In this document: piece after piece, positions 22,960 to 34,560 of the stretch
How the letters are laid out: the number at the start of each line of letters is the position of its first letter
Numbering within the stretch: the first letter of the stretch is position 1
From: Macrotrachela quadricornifera
Taxonomy: Eukaryota; Rotifera; Eurotatoria; Philodinida; Philodinidae
Reading direction: 5' to 3'
Length of the DNA stretch: 64,000 nucleotides
Assembly (NCBI GenBank): GCA_022393335.1
Contig: JAJEKB010000586.1
Location: 110,545-174,544 of the forward strand
Program-made: the position numbers and the translations under genes
Notes under the pieces: model-generated
Databases searched by the model: none
Told to the model about the DNA's origin: nothing
The model's input: only the letters and a program-made list of their open reading frames with translations

Positions 22960-23415
22960 AAATACCAGAGAATCACCATGACCCTTTAAGGGACCAAACA
23001 TCCCCAAAGAGTTAATCCGATCCATTCGTCTAGCGTTTCATTCTTAAAGAACAACTTGAAAGTTTCAAAAATTGTCTGAGCTTTAGTAGTAGATCCTGAT
23101 CATGCCTTCAGTGTATTATTAGTACACGTCCACCCGTGGACCATTGATGGTTCCGTGCACCACGAAAATCCACATTTTTCAATTGAATTCGGTTGAGTAT
23201 TCATCGAGACATCATGTCCATACACATCTGCATCTGACAAAATTACTCTCTTCGGAGATACATTCATCGACAGATGTGTCATCAGATTGACTCGTCGTAA
23301 TATGAAAATCACTATCAAAATCAGATTCTTGATCATCCCAATTATCATTCGCAATATCTGTGGTATTAGCAAACTAGATTTCGCGAATTCTTTGCAAATC
23401 GGCTCGGTTCGTCAT
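22960..23415 (-). pseudogene. piggyBac-type transposase N-terminal relic
   Basis: The minus strand starts with an ATG at about 23415 (MTNRADLQRIREI), then a stop, then an acidic stretch (NDNWDDQESDFDSD, SQSDDTSVDEC) in the same frame. After a frame change, near 23100, it reads STTKAQTIFETFKLFFKN. An acidic N-terminus followed by this 'PT.KA..I..PLEAF.LFF' block is the usual beginning of piggyBac-family transposases. At least one stop and one frameshift break it, and the catalytic DDD domain is absent. The identification is from pattern memory; the rest of the element was not found. Confidence 0.5.
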
Positions 23416-25378
23416 AATTGCACTGAAATAAAGATAAAGTGTTGAATCGTGACTTGTTGACTTTGCTTACCGTAATGTATAATTCCCGCATGAAATGTAG
23501 GATGATAATACGAACTAAAATAGTCTGTTATTTTCTCTTTATTGCAGCAAATGACCGAATATATGTAACGATCAAGTGGAAGAATCCATAGAAAGAAAAA
23601 TTCTATAGATAATGCACGAAAAGGAAAAATCAGCTGTAAAATGTTACGAGAAAAGATAATAACGCATAGAACGAAGAAAAGAAAAGAACAAAACGAGAAA
23701 TTCATTAAACGTATTGAATAGTAAGGAAAAATAACATGAATAAGAATAGAATGATAGCAAAGAGAAGAGAACATACTACTACCTAACCCTTTAGTTAATA
23801 AGAAAAAAGCCATTTGAACGAAGAAAATCGACGTCAGATGCACCTGAATGTGAGTCGTTGACGTTCCTAATAAACTAAAAAGCAATTCCAAAGTGTCTTG
23901 AGGTCCACGTGAATCCATACGCTAAAACTCTGTTATGAAGACCTGCTGGCAAAATTTCTTAAGATTCTTATGCATGAACAATAGAACGACGATTATAGAA
24001 CAAACTGGCTTGAACGGTTTAACAGCGACTTGATGAGAAGCAAAACATTGCAAAAAGGATCCACTTGGATCCCACGAAGAGCTAATATAAATAGTTGTGA
24101 TAATCAACATATGCGTTTCATGATAGTATATACTATACAATAGAAGAATTCTAAGATCTGGTTGCATTTGTCTCTTAATTTTACTGTATCTATATGGTTA
24201 AAAACACATAAGAATATACTCTGATAATGTATTGTAACATATGGAAGTAATATTCCCTTCAGAATATATATTGTACTTGTATTTGTACAGGCCTCTACAG
24301 TTGATTAATTAATGTCATATTCTGAATTATATTTGCAAATAAAATTGATCCAATTTAAGTGACAATCATCTCTTCGAGTATTTTTCAAAAATTGAACTTT
24401 GACCAACAAAGAGAATTTGTATGTTATCACATGTGATGATGTATAATTTTGCTATATACATTATTCTTCGTGTCAAACAATCAGCATTACTTTGTTATAT
24501 TGCCTATTATTTTGCGATTATAAAGTAACAATTATTTGATTTCTTATCCATCATAATTTTGATAAGTTTGAACATTTATTATACGTCACTACTCCATCAA
24601 AAAAAGATATGTCTATCGATATTGAATATCATGAATGAAAAAAAATAGTTCCGTTTTCGACTTAATATAATTCTCAAGAATGATAAATGATCAGTTTCAT
24701 GTATATCATTTGATTGAAGATGAACGTTTATACGATAAGAACAACATTCCTTATTCTTAATCAATTCTTTCATTCTGTAACATTGTAAATAAACTAATAT
24801 ATAAAGAACAAAAGAACCTTTCCTTTATTTAATCGAATGATCCATTAAAGTAATTTATTTTCTTTTTAACAGTATATTTTATATATTTATATAGAGTACA
24901 TTAAAAAATTTCTTAGGAATGTTTCAATTCTTTTATATCAATAAAAATCTATTTTAACAAATAGATATTATCACGTGCTCTTGTTCTAGATTAATTTAAA
25001 CAAAAGAAATAAGATACAAACAGATATATATGAAGAGAAGTAGAGAGAGAAAGAGAGATGCAAAAGGCACAAATAGAATAGCTTACTTATGCACATGCAC
25101 ATTCGGCTTCTTCATTTCTTTATCCAACCATTATTTTCTTCTTTGCTTTCTCTTTTTCAACTCCGATCGTTTACATTTAGTCTGACTATCATCATTCATT
25201 CGTAAGGAATAATGATCAGTAGTATTACTGCCCGCTAGAAAGAGAGACGTATAATGATTGTATTGGATTGTTAACCTTTGATTATTTTTTTTCTTTCATT
25301 TTGTTATTATGAACAAATGAAACTATTATTAATTCCATTTATATATGTTAATATATTTTAGACATAAAATCATTGTCA
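23416..25378. other. Gene-poor intergenic region
   Basis: Two hydrophobic minus-strand open frames (23412-23918 and 23922-24167) were examined and not called. The stretch 25020-25170 has purine- and pyrimidine-rich tracts (AGAGAGAGAAAGAGAG, TTCTTC) and is probably the HP1 gene's 5' region. A TTTTAG acceptor ends at 25361, 17 nt before that gene's ATG. Confidence 0.35.
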
Positions 25379-26115
25379 ATGTCTTCATCATTATCTAAAA
25401 AAAGACCAAATGATTATTTTGATTTACCAGATGAAGCGAGAGCTGACGACCAGTATGTCGTCGAAAAAGTGCTTGCTAAACGACGAAATCGAAAAGGAAA
25501 ATGGGAATATTTACTTAAATGGGCTGGATGTAAGCAAGTTTTTTTTCATATGTTTTATAAGTTATTAAACAATGATTCATATGATGAGATCATTCCAGCT
25601 GACAAATATTTTATAAAAATTTATTTTTAGTCAGTAATGATGAAAATACTTGGGAAGCTCACCATGATATTCATCCTGATTTAATTGCTGATTTTGAACG
25701 ACAACAAGCTGAATTAGATGGATCAAGTTCAATTTATTCAACAGTAGATGATGAACCACCAAAACAATCACGTAAATCATCAACATCATCGTCAAATCGT
25801 GCAGAATCACCACCAGCTAAAAAAAAGAAAAAAACTTCAAATACTATAGTTTCAACATCCACACCAGTTACAACAAATGGTTCAACAAAAAAAGTATTTG
25901 GTGTAGAAAAAGGTTGGCGTGTACGAGCAGTTATTGGAGCAGCTAAACAAAAAGACTCATCAGTATTATATGCTGTTGATTATGTACAAGGTTCACCAAT
26001 ATTACGTGAATATGTCCCATCAGAAATTGCTCATATTTATATACCACGTGAACTAATAGAATTTTTTCAGAAAAAAATTGTTTGGAATTCATCAAGCGAA
26101 AATAAAAAAGTTTAA
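25379..26115 (+). CDS. HP1-type chromobox protein
   Basis: Reader of methylated histone H3K9 in heterochromatin. Two exons, 25379-25529 and 25631-26115, 211 aa. An N-terminal chromodomain lies at about residues 24-75 (QYVVEKVLAKR, WEYLLKWAG, then FSNDENTWE across the junction). The aromatic cage residues Y, W and F/Y-type are present. A Ser/Lys-rich hinge with basic KKKKK (about 110-125) is a likely DNA/RNA-binding and nuclear signal. The C-terminal chromoshadow domain (about 140-200) runs from VEKGWRVRAVIGAAKQ to IPRELIEFFQKKIVW. Chromodomain plus shadow domain is diagnostic for HP1. The true start is the ATG at 25379. 4E-BP follows 449 bp downstream on the same strand. Confidence 0.9.
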
Positions 26116-26564
26116 GTGAGTGTGATATGATTTTGTATATCTATACATATTGTTTTTTTCTATTTCTTCATGTCATATATGTTATCTCTAATCATATATA
26201 TATATTTGATGTCTGCAGTTTTTTGTCTTTTTTTTTTTTGTTTTTTCTTTTTCATGGAGAAGTAACACATCATATACATATATACATATATATATAGATA
26301 GGCATGATGAACAGCGAACTCTAGAAAATGATTTTTTATTGGGCATATAATCTTCACCAATGGAATAAAACGACGAAGTCTATATGCACGTGCTTTCGGG
26401 TGCGTATTTATTTAGTACGCCGTCGACAAAACCTGCTTACTTTATATATGTGTATTTTTTTTTACTTTATCTAACATATGGTTTTTATTCTTGATAAAAT
26501 ATTGAAGAAAAATATATATATATATTATTTCAGATTAATTTAAGGAAAAATAAAATTTTCAACG
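26116..26564. other. Spacer between HP1-type gene and 4E-BP
   Basis: HP1 3' UTR followed by a (TA)-rich tract. A TTATTTCAG acceptor ends at 26533, 31 nt before the 4E-BP start. The same-strand arrangement does not prove co-transcription. Confidence 0.4.
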
Positions 26565-27202
26565 ATGAGCAGTAGTGAAGGTATCCCAATTCGTCGTCTT
26601 GTTGTACATGATCCAAAAGATATGCCACTTCATTATGGTGAAACACCCGGTGGTAGTATTTTTTCAACAACTCCAGGCGGTAAATTAGTTTTATTTGATT
26701 AAAAACTTTTACAAAATAGAAATTGATAATTTTTTAGGTACTCGTATTTATTACGATCGGGCCTTTTTACTTTCACGTCGTGATTCGCCTATGACACGTT
26801 CACCACCTAATTTACCATATATTCCGGAAGGTTGGTATTCATTTTCATTTCAAGATTTGTTAATAAAATTAGTATGAGATAATAGTTGAGATTAAAAATT
26901 AACTGTAATTTAATCTTTGAAGATAAATTAAATGAATTTTTTTATTTGTTCATAATATAGTTACATTAATTCCTGGACCAGAAAAGAATGGTAGTATTGC
27001 TGAAAATGGTGTTAAAACAGATAAAAAAGAAAGATCAGAATCATCGGCTAATAAGCCCAATTCATCAACATCTGAAGATCAACAATCAACAAAGCCGACA
27101 CCGGCTAAAAAAGGTATAATAGCTAATCTTTCTATTATTAATTTTTATAAGAAATTTTTCTTCTTTATAGAAGGTGATGATCAATTTTCAATGGATATGT
27201 GA
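26565..27202 (+). CDS. EIF4EBP: eIF4E-binding protein (4E-BP)
   Basis: Translational repressor that binds the cap-binding factor eIF4E and is released when TOR phosphorylates it. Four exons (26565-26679, 26738-26830, 26961-27113, 27171-27202), 130 aa, all junctions in frame. The eIF4E-binding motif YxxxxLL is YDRAFLL, followed by [12 protein letters not shown], which holds the Ser65- and Thr70-type TOR sites. The upstream FSTTPGGT carries the Thr37/46-type sites. The very C-terminus FSMDM is a TOS motif (FxMDx) that recruits Raptor. All regulatory parts are therefore present. The stretch between SPP and TOS is Ser/Lys-rich and longer than in human 4E-BP1 (118 aa). Confidence 0.93.
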
Positions 27203-29818
27203 TCTTAGTTTTTTTCTGTATACTTGTTGTATGATAAAAAACAAAATCATATATGGATGTATCGATAACATGAATATAAACTGATATAACTATTGCGTTT
27301 TTTTCTCTCCATGGATCATTCAAGTCCTTCGATACAGAACAGTTCTTTTTTTTTTCTTTTCATGGACTCATCTTCTTTTTTGCTCCGGTGTGCTTATTTT
27401 TTTTGTTCTATATTTGAGGCAGTTTGAAGGGGTGTTATTAGATTAGTTCTCTGTTTTTTTTTATTGTTTACGTATGTGTTTTTCTGTCAACGAACTTGTC
27501 ATTGTATGTTTCATATGTAACGTACGTCTTGCTCAAAAAAAAAGGAAGTGAAGGAGAAGAATAGAATATTCTTCTTTACTATCATTGTTGTTGGTATATT
27601 GCGTTTTGCTAGTCTATTGAAAAAAACTAACCGTTTTTGTTTTTTGTTCTTTTTTTTTTCTCTTTCTGATATGACAAAAAAATAAATAAATAAAAAAACA
27701 ACAAAAACCGATTCTGTATGAAAGCCATTAGCTAACATTATTATTAAATAAAAAGCATGATTTAGACTGAAAAATGGAATGAGGTTGTTTCATACATAAT
27801 GATAATTATTTTACATAAATATTATTTAATATTTTTTCATTGAGTAAGAATTACAATGCGGATAACTTTTGATTTTTTTGAAATGTATTAGTAGTCATCG
27901 GATATTTGTTTAGATCACTCAAATTACTAACGATGATGAAGCAAAAGATGATGATAGCATTTTTTTTAATATACTATAGATTGCAAATATTGATATGCCA
28001 TATATATATATAATACAAAGGAAAACATTTTGTTTTTGGCATTTTAAAGTGACAAGTAACTGTTGGTCTTCAAACAAACTACTCAATAGAATATATCAAT
28101 AATTCATTTTTCTATTTATCGATCAGAGTGTAGAATAATACTTGTGAATATATTAGGTGTCATATGTATGCTATGCTGACTGCTAAAGAATATTGTTTAC
28201 TGTATAAAACGAAATTGAAATAATTATATCATATACATGTAAATTAACATAATTTTGTTTCTTGAATATATATGATCATGTGAACTGTATTGTAGATAAG
28301 TTACACGGTTGTTATATAATATGAAGCAAGAAATTTTAAAGCGAATTCTTTGAAGAATTTTGTGAATAATTAGGAAAATGAATAATAGGTTTCAATTATT
28401 TTACTCATTCAAAAAAGATTATTCAAAATTTAATAAAAAAAATTGACTTTAATAAATATATTTCACATGTAATCAAAAACAAAATCATAGTAGTAAGTTA
28501 AAATCAATTTTTAGAATGTTATTTCAATAAATGGTAATTAGTAAATGTATGCAATTATTTATTGAATAACATTAATATTTTTTGAAGTTATTCTATATTA
28601 ACTACTAGAAAGATAGGATTTCATCAATAAACAACATACATCTGATAGCGAATTGTTTATTTTATAATATGACATCATAAGTGGAAATAACAATAATAAG
28701 AAATATACTTGAGAAGGGATATCCCAATTTTTAGGATATGTAATGAAACATAATATATTTTTTCTGATGAAGAGGGCAACTGTTTACGCACATTTTATAT
28801 TTATTTTAAACAGTTTTTCACAATCTATTCGAAATTGTAGTCGAAATTCAATAAAAAACAAAAATAAGGTTGCGGAATTGACTGAAACTTTGAATATCTT
28901 AAATAAGATAAGATAATTCAAAAGAGGATACGATTAATTAATATTTAGTTAAAGTAATAAAACACAAAAACAAAAACGACATGAAATATTTCGATAGAGC
29001 TGAACATTCCAATAAATAACAAATAGGATTGATTGATAATAAAATTAATAAATCTTCATGAACATTGTTGTTGTTTATCAATATACTATTGGTAAGATAG
29101 ATTAAATTTAGATGTAAAGTTTTTAATATAATATGATGTTTGCCATAGTTTGTATCTAATTAAAATTATAGATTTTACATTTTAAATATTTTTATATTGT
29201 AAAGATTTTTTTCTCTCAACAACAAAATCAAATAAGATTTTTTTTAATGATTTAAATCATTTTTGTTAGACACAAATGTAAAATAAATCTTTTCTCAATT
29301 TTCTTTCTGAAAAGATTTATAAAAAAATTCGGATTATGATGTCATATTTTTATTTAGTTTTTATCTTTAAGTAATTATCTTAAGTTTTATTTCAAATTGT
29401 CACTCATTAATCCGGGAATAGCTGATTTTCGCATTTTTATTCAATGCTATGTGTTTAGATTACATAATTGTTGATTTTGTCTTTAATAGTCTATATAATT
29501 TAAGTAGAGAGGATTTTATATTTAATGAAAAACATGCTTAGATTTCATTTCATATAATGACTAGGTAACATTATCGTAAATACAATATTTTCCTCTTGCG
29601 TTCTTCACTGTATTCGATGGACAATTGTACATCGAATAGAGAAAAAACACAAGAGAAAAATATTCTAGATGCATGATTGCTATTAAACATGTTCTTCCAT
29701 ATTAAATATAATGATGACAATAATAAAAAGAATACGATAAACAGAAACGTTAAAGTGCATGCACGTACATTGTTTCAATTTATTATTTTTATTAGTATAT
29801 AATAATTTTTATATCTAT
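27203..29818. other. Gene-poor AT-rich region
   Basis: 4E-BP 3' UTR, then about 2.5 kb of AT-rich DNA with T-runs and no recognisable gene, repeat or RNA. Confidence 0.4.
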
Positions 29819-29826
29819 GTATGCGA

Positions 29827-30908
29827 CAGGGCTCGAAATTGGCCCGTTTTTGATTCCACGGACCGACCCGCCCAACCAGTTCCTCGTGCTCGCCCGACCC
29901 GGTCCGATAATGCTATAAGTATGTTTTATTCGCAAAAAAGAATTTTTCACGACAGAAATTAATGATCATTTTGGTGGTTTATTTGAATAAAGTAAAAGAT
30001 TTGTCCTTATAGTGATCATGAATTAAATAAAGCCATAGAGGTAATATTTTGTGAAAATAGCATAACAGACAATCCTAATTATTTACTAACCCCAAAACAA
30101 GATGTCTTTTACCATTCTAATTTCCTGAAAGCTATCATGTGTTAACTGGAGCCTCTTTGAGATAAAATATTTGCTGATTATTTTCAGAGAGTTAGATCGA
30201 TTACTACTTGTAACTGATTCTGTTAATATGAAGATGCGGTCACCGTACTCTACTTCAATAACACTCATGTCATTCAGTACAATAGGTAGTTCATCCGTGC
30301 TCATGTTGGCATGAGAGCATCACTGATTGGAATAAATGCAATGTTCATTTGCTCTCCACCTGAAAGTTACATAACACTCGCATAGTAAAGAATCCCTGTT
30401 GATACTAGTTTCAAAGTGCGAAATTCATAAAAGAAACTTCACAGTATATCAAATTAAAGCTGATCAAACAAAGAAGAAATCAAATAAACCTTTCTTTAAA
30501 GGTGAAAAACTAGATTTCATTCGCATCAATACAGTAGAGCTTTTATCTATTTTTATCCATATACCAATCGATTTTTATCTAATTTATAAACAGCATTTAT
30601 ACGTATATCTATTGACATTGCCTCTCTAAACGTAATGTGTGTATCAAAGTCTAATCTAATATTCTAGAAGGCATTTATTTAGCTGAAGAATTCGACAAAA
30701 ATATGAAAAGTCAAAACTTCTGACCTAAAACTTAAAAAGAAACATGCCTCAGGATTATCATTGTTACAATTGATTAAAATCAGATTTTTTTGTTTTTCTT
30801 ACGTAAAGGATCTTTCTTGAGAAAGCGAATTAAGTTCGGGCCAGTCAGTCCGACAGAAATTAAGGCTTTTCAAACTGAGTAGGGCCAGACGACCCATTTT
30901 GAGCCCTG
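29827..30908. mobile_element. hAT-like non-autonomous DNA transposon
   Basis: The left end CAGGGCTCGAAATTGGCCCG (29827) and the reverse complement of the right end, CAGGGCTCAAAATGGGTCGT (ending 30908), are inverted repeats beginning CAGGG, as hAT ends often do. The flanks GTATGCGA (29819-29826) and GTATACAA (30909-30916) match at 6 of 8 positions, fitting an aged 8-bp hAT target-site duplication. The ends are GC-rich (CGGACCGACCCGCCC), unlike the surroundings. The interior (about 1 kb) has two short open frames (30304-30086 minus, 30399-30629 plus) but no recognisable transposase. It therefore depends on another element, or is dead. Confidence 0.72.
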
Positions 30909-30916
30909 GTATACAA

Positions 30917-31243
30917 TAATTTATTTGATTATTTGAAAAATTAGTATGATATATTTATTTCTTACTTTAACTTATCTAACAAGTAAGACAAATAAATTGT
31001 AAAACATAATGTGTTTTTTTTAATTCAATGTATTATTAGAAGTATGTTACTCTTTCGTTTCTATTGATCATATAAAGTTAAAATAATTCGACCAGGTATT
31101 TAACTTTATCGATAAAAAATCGAAAATAATTTTTGAGTTTTCAATAGGATAACATAGATTTTTTATTCCTTTTTCAATGTTATTTAACTTATTTTCAATG
31201 ATATAGACATATAGTGAGTAGATAATATAATTATTATTTTTAG
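30917..31243. other. Upstream region of the C2H2 gene
   Basis: AT-rich; ends in a TTATTTTTAG acceptor directly abutting the ATG at 31244. An upstream coding exon is possible but was not found. Confidence 0.35.
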
Positions 31244-32297
31244 ATGGTAAATATAACAAATTCAATATTGAAATTATTTCAAGATTATCCATTTAGAAAA
31301 AATAGTAAGCTAAATATTATTCGAATCAAATAATATTAACTAAAATAAATAATGATTTCGGTTTTTTTTATGTAGATAACAATTATTATTTTTGTCCTGA
31401 TTCTGGTTGTGACTTCGCAACAAAGCGAAGACGCATATTATTGGAACATATGAAAGAATCACATTAAGATTTTTTCGACGACTTGGTTAAAGAACTTTTA
31501 GATAATGGTGGAATTTTAGTTAAAGCCATTACTGCAATGCCAGATGATGATGTAATATAGTTTAAGAAAGTTTTCTTTTTAAAGAATACAATTCTTTGTT
31601 TAAAATAGGTTGATGATTATGTACATATTGATCATCCATCAATAACACATCAGAAAACAAATTCATTTCATGTTGAAAATGAACAAAATGATTCGGAAAA
31701 TGCTGGTGAAAATAATGATATTTGTCCTCAGCAGCTACTTGAACAAGATGTTCATATAAATTTTGGAGCATTACGAGTATGTAATAACCTATAACTTTAA
31801 TTAAATATACATAAATACCTTTCTTTTCGAAATAATTTTTAAGTTAGATTATCTCCTTTTTTTTTCATTCATATGAGGTAGAAAAAAAAGTCAATGAGAA
31901 TATGATTGATTTTGACCTATCATATGCCAGTAGTCATTGTCTACATTGACTATTATTCTTCATTGTCATTTTTCTAGAAAAAAAAGAAGAGCACGACTAG
32001 CGGCTACCATGTCTATAAATGTTGAGGAAAAAGCATATATATTGAGCACTTTCTTTCTGTTATTCATACTATTATTGTCAGTAGAAAATCTTTGATAATT
32101 ATTATGGCTAAGAAAGAAGTATATGCATATTTATTTTTGACTAATAATCATATGTATTTTTCTTTTCATAGAATACAAATGTTCAATTATTAGCACAAAT
32201 AAACCAATTGAACGAAGAATTACAACAAAGTCGAATTGCATTTGATGATTTTGTGAATCAAGTAAAGAAACTTGATGATGGTACAAAAATGAAATAA
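31244..32297 (+). pseudogene. C2H2 zinc-finger gene with one in-frame stop
   Basis: Four exons can be joined in one frame: 31244-31304, 31376-31551, 31609-31776, 32172-32297. Exon 2 encodes a C2H2 finger (FCPDSGCDF...HMKESH), immediately followed by TAA at about 31466. The same frame then stays open (DFFDDLVKELLDNGG) through three more exon parts with proper GT-AG borders, to a coiled-coil C-terminus (LLAQINQLNEELQQSRIAF) and TAA at 32297. Without the internal stop it would be 176 aa. Two readings: a recently disabled gene, or a short 50-residue finger protein with leftover downstream exons. Stop readthrough or a sequencing error is also possible. The ATG directly follows an acceptor AG. Intron 3 is 395 nt. 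Confidence 0.6.
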
Positions 32298-32794
32298 GAT
32301 GATCATGCTCGTATTCATTCATAAACTTTTTTCATATCCTTTTTCTCATCTTTATCATATTTTTGTGCTTCTTCATTATTCTTTATGACTTGAAGTTCCA
32401 TTAAAAAAACGGATCATTTGATATAAAGAAAAAAGTTTGACTTTTATAATAGAAATGATAAATAACGTTTTAAAAAAAGTTCTTCCATGTAAGATTTTAT
32501 GAATCGTCCTCTATTTGTTAGAATATCGGTTTTATCATTAAATCAATTTTTTTACATTTGTCACTCGATCATTTATATCATAAATAAAAATGTCTCATTA
32601 TTGAAATTCTATTAAAAAATAATAGTTTTTCAATTATGAAATAGACAAATTTGTCTTAAGAATTGAGTTATTAATATATTTATTTAAATATTATATGAAG
32701 TATTTTACTTTTATTATATCAAACATTATTTGATCGTGTATACATATTAAAATAGGAATACTATATATCATTAACAATAAATATATTAGTTTAT
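32298..32794. other. Spacer between convergent genes
   Basis: 3' ends of the C2H2 gene and the Kunitz gene; AT-rich, nothing else recognised. Confidence 0.4.
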
Positions 32795-33695
32795 CTACCT
32801 CTGTCTTATATTATTTGTAGAAATTTGTCGTCGATAAATCGAACATGCACGTTCACATTCATATCGTGAACTAAAACGATTTTGATTGCCACCACAACCA
32901 CCCCAAATAAAAATTTGACATGAACGTAATTGATTATTAAAATAATATTGTTCAATACTTGCTTTGCAAGGGCCAACATCCGGCATTTGTTGACAAATAT
33001 ATCTATTATTTATTATTGGTGGTGGTCTTGTTGTATAAATTCCATTCGTTCCTAAATAAATAAAAAAAGGTAAAAGTTACAAATAATTTAATTAAGTATA
33101 AATATCTTCATATATATATTAACCTGGTAAAGTTGATGTTTCAATTTTTTTCATAATTACATTAATTGGATTAACTGGTGCTGGTATTAATTGTACTGGA
33201 GTATATTGATCATTAATATAGAGTAATTGACCATTTATTTCAATACGAGCTTGAACAGCATATTGACGAGCACTATTACTGTATTGTTGTACTTGTGCCA
33301 TCGTATATGGAATTTCAAAAGGAATTGGAAAACGATAAGAACCATATAATACAAGAGTATTTAACGGTCGAGATGCTACATCTTGAAGAGAAACATCTGA
33401 AAGTGATACAACTATTTGTGAACCATAAGGTAATGGAGATGTATCATCACTAAGAAGATTTCCGCGAACTCTTAGTTGATCTAAAAACATTCTAAGTACA
33501 ATATATAAATAATTTATATATTGATTTACTTTGTTGAGTTCCTTGATTCCACCATAAATTATTTTGTGAATATGATGGCCATTGATTATAATTATTATAT
33601 GGATATTGCCTTTGTTGTTGTTGTTGTTGTTGTTTTTGATAATAAAATTGTGCTTGTACAGTTGATAATAAAAGAAATATGACAACAGGAAACAT
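32795..33695 (-). CDS. Secreted YbaY-like domain plus Kunitz inhibitor domain protein
   Basis: Three exons (33695-33530, 33480-33124, 33051-32795), phases consistent, 259 aa. A signal peptide (MFPVVIFLLLSTVQAQ) is followed by a Q/N/Y/W-rich stretch. Residues about 56-170 resemble the bacterial YbaY/YscW (pilotin-like) beta-sandwich: LPYGSQIVVSLSDVSLQDV, then FPIPFEIPY, then RQYAVQARIEINGQLLY. Residues about 195-245 form a Kunitz/BPTI domain with all six cysteines (ICQQ, GPCKA, RSCQ, WGGCGGN, YECERAC). The P1 residue after GPC is lysine, which predicts a trypsin-like protease target. Function: probably an extracellular protease inhibitor; the role of the YbaY-like part is unknown. Exon 2 carries almost exactly the YbaY-like domain and exon 3 the Kunitz domain. 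A TATA box lies about 93 bp upstream. Confidence 0.85.
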
Positions 33696-33787
33696 TTTTA
33701 TGGTATGTATATGATGATTGATGTAAGAAATGATACTAATCAATTGTAGTCAATATTGCTCTTTACATTATATTGTTACTGTCAATC

Positions 33788-33795
33788 TTTATATA
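33788..33795 (-). promoter_or_regulatory. TATA box of the YbaY-Kunitz gene
   Basis: TATATAAA on the minus strand about 93 bp before the ATG. No polypyrimidine-AG acceptor lies between it and the start, unlike most genes in the window, so this gene is probably transcribed from its own TATA promoter without a spliced leader. Confidence 0.45.
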
Positions 33796-34560
33796 AATGT
33801 CATAATCTATTCTCCTACGCTATCTTTTTATCATTGTAAATCGAAATAGAAAAAAAAGATAGAAGGAGAAAAAAACAAAGGTAGATCAGCTTTCATATTA
33901 AATTCATGACATATATTAGTATTATTCTTGTTCTCAAAATGAAGATTGATATGTATGGATGTCTATTCGCATACGATGAAGGTCATTAGATGATTGAAAA
34001 CGAACATAAAAAAACCTGACTTTTCATCACTATATGAATGGTATTTAAATATTTTTTATGTAGGCGATTTAGAAGACTAATAATCCGCAAGGATTTACAT
34101 TCATCTGAATATAATTCATTTAGGATTAAATTTTTATCACCTGAAGGTCATTTTGATTATATTCGAAAGTATTGATAAAATTTTATATTGTTTTACTTTA
34201 ATATTTATATAACAACGTAAGAATATATTTCCATAGAGAAATATAAAATACAAATATTAAAGTAACAAAAACAAAACAAAAATTTATAGTTAAAATTTTT
34301 CATATATTTATCTTAAATATAGTTTTATATGTACAATAATTATTTCTTCAGTATTGTACTAGAACAATTAATATATAATGTAACTAGCAGTTCTTTCTTT
34401 TCTTCAATGTTCATAGAATTGTTCAATATTTATATATATATATATATATGTATATATAATAAAAATTAGTAATCGATCACCAACAACAAATATAAATTGA
34501 TTGAAGATGAAGATCACAAGCAAAAAGAAAATAAATAAATAAATAAATAAATTTGATTAT
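33796..34560. other. Intergenic with a (TA)n microsatellite
   Basis: AT-rich. A TA dinucleotide run lies at about 34430-34458. Nothing else recognised. Confidence 0.45.

Noticed and set aside
23412..24167. Two consecutive hydrophobic minus-strand frames (168 and 81 codons)
   Set aside because: No recognisable family, no convincing splice junction between them, F/L/I/S-rich as expected from T-rich DNA. They could be parts of the piggyBac element but show no transposase motif.
26160..26360. 66-codon minus-strand frame in the HP1 3' region
   Set aside because: Built from TA-repeat and T-run sequence (YIYVYMYMM); no evidence of coding.
29759..29962. 67-codon frame with RARNWPVFDSTDRP
   Set aside because: It is the translation of the GC-rich left end of the hAT-like element, not a gene.
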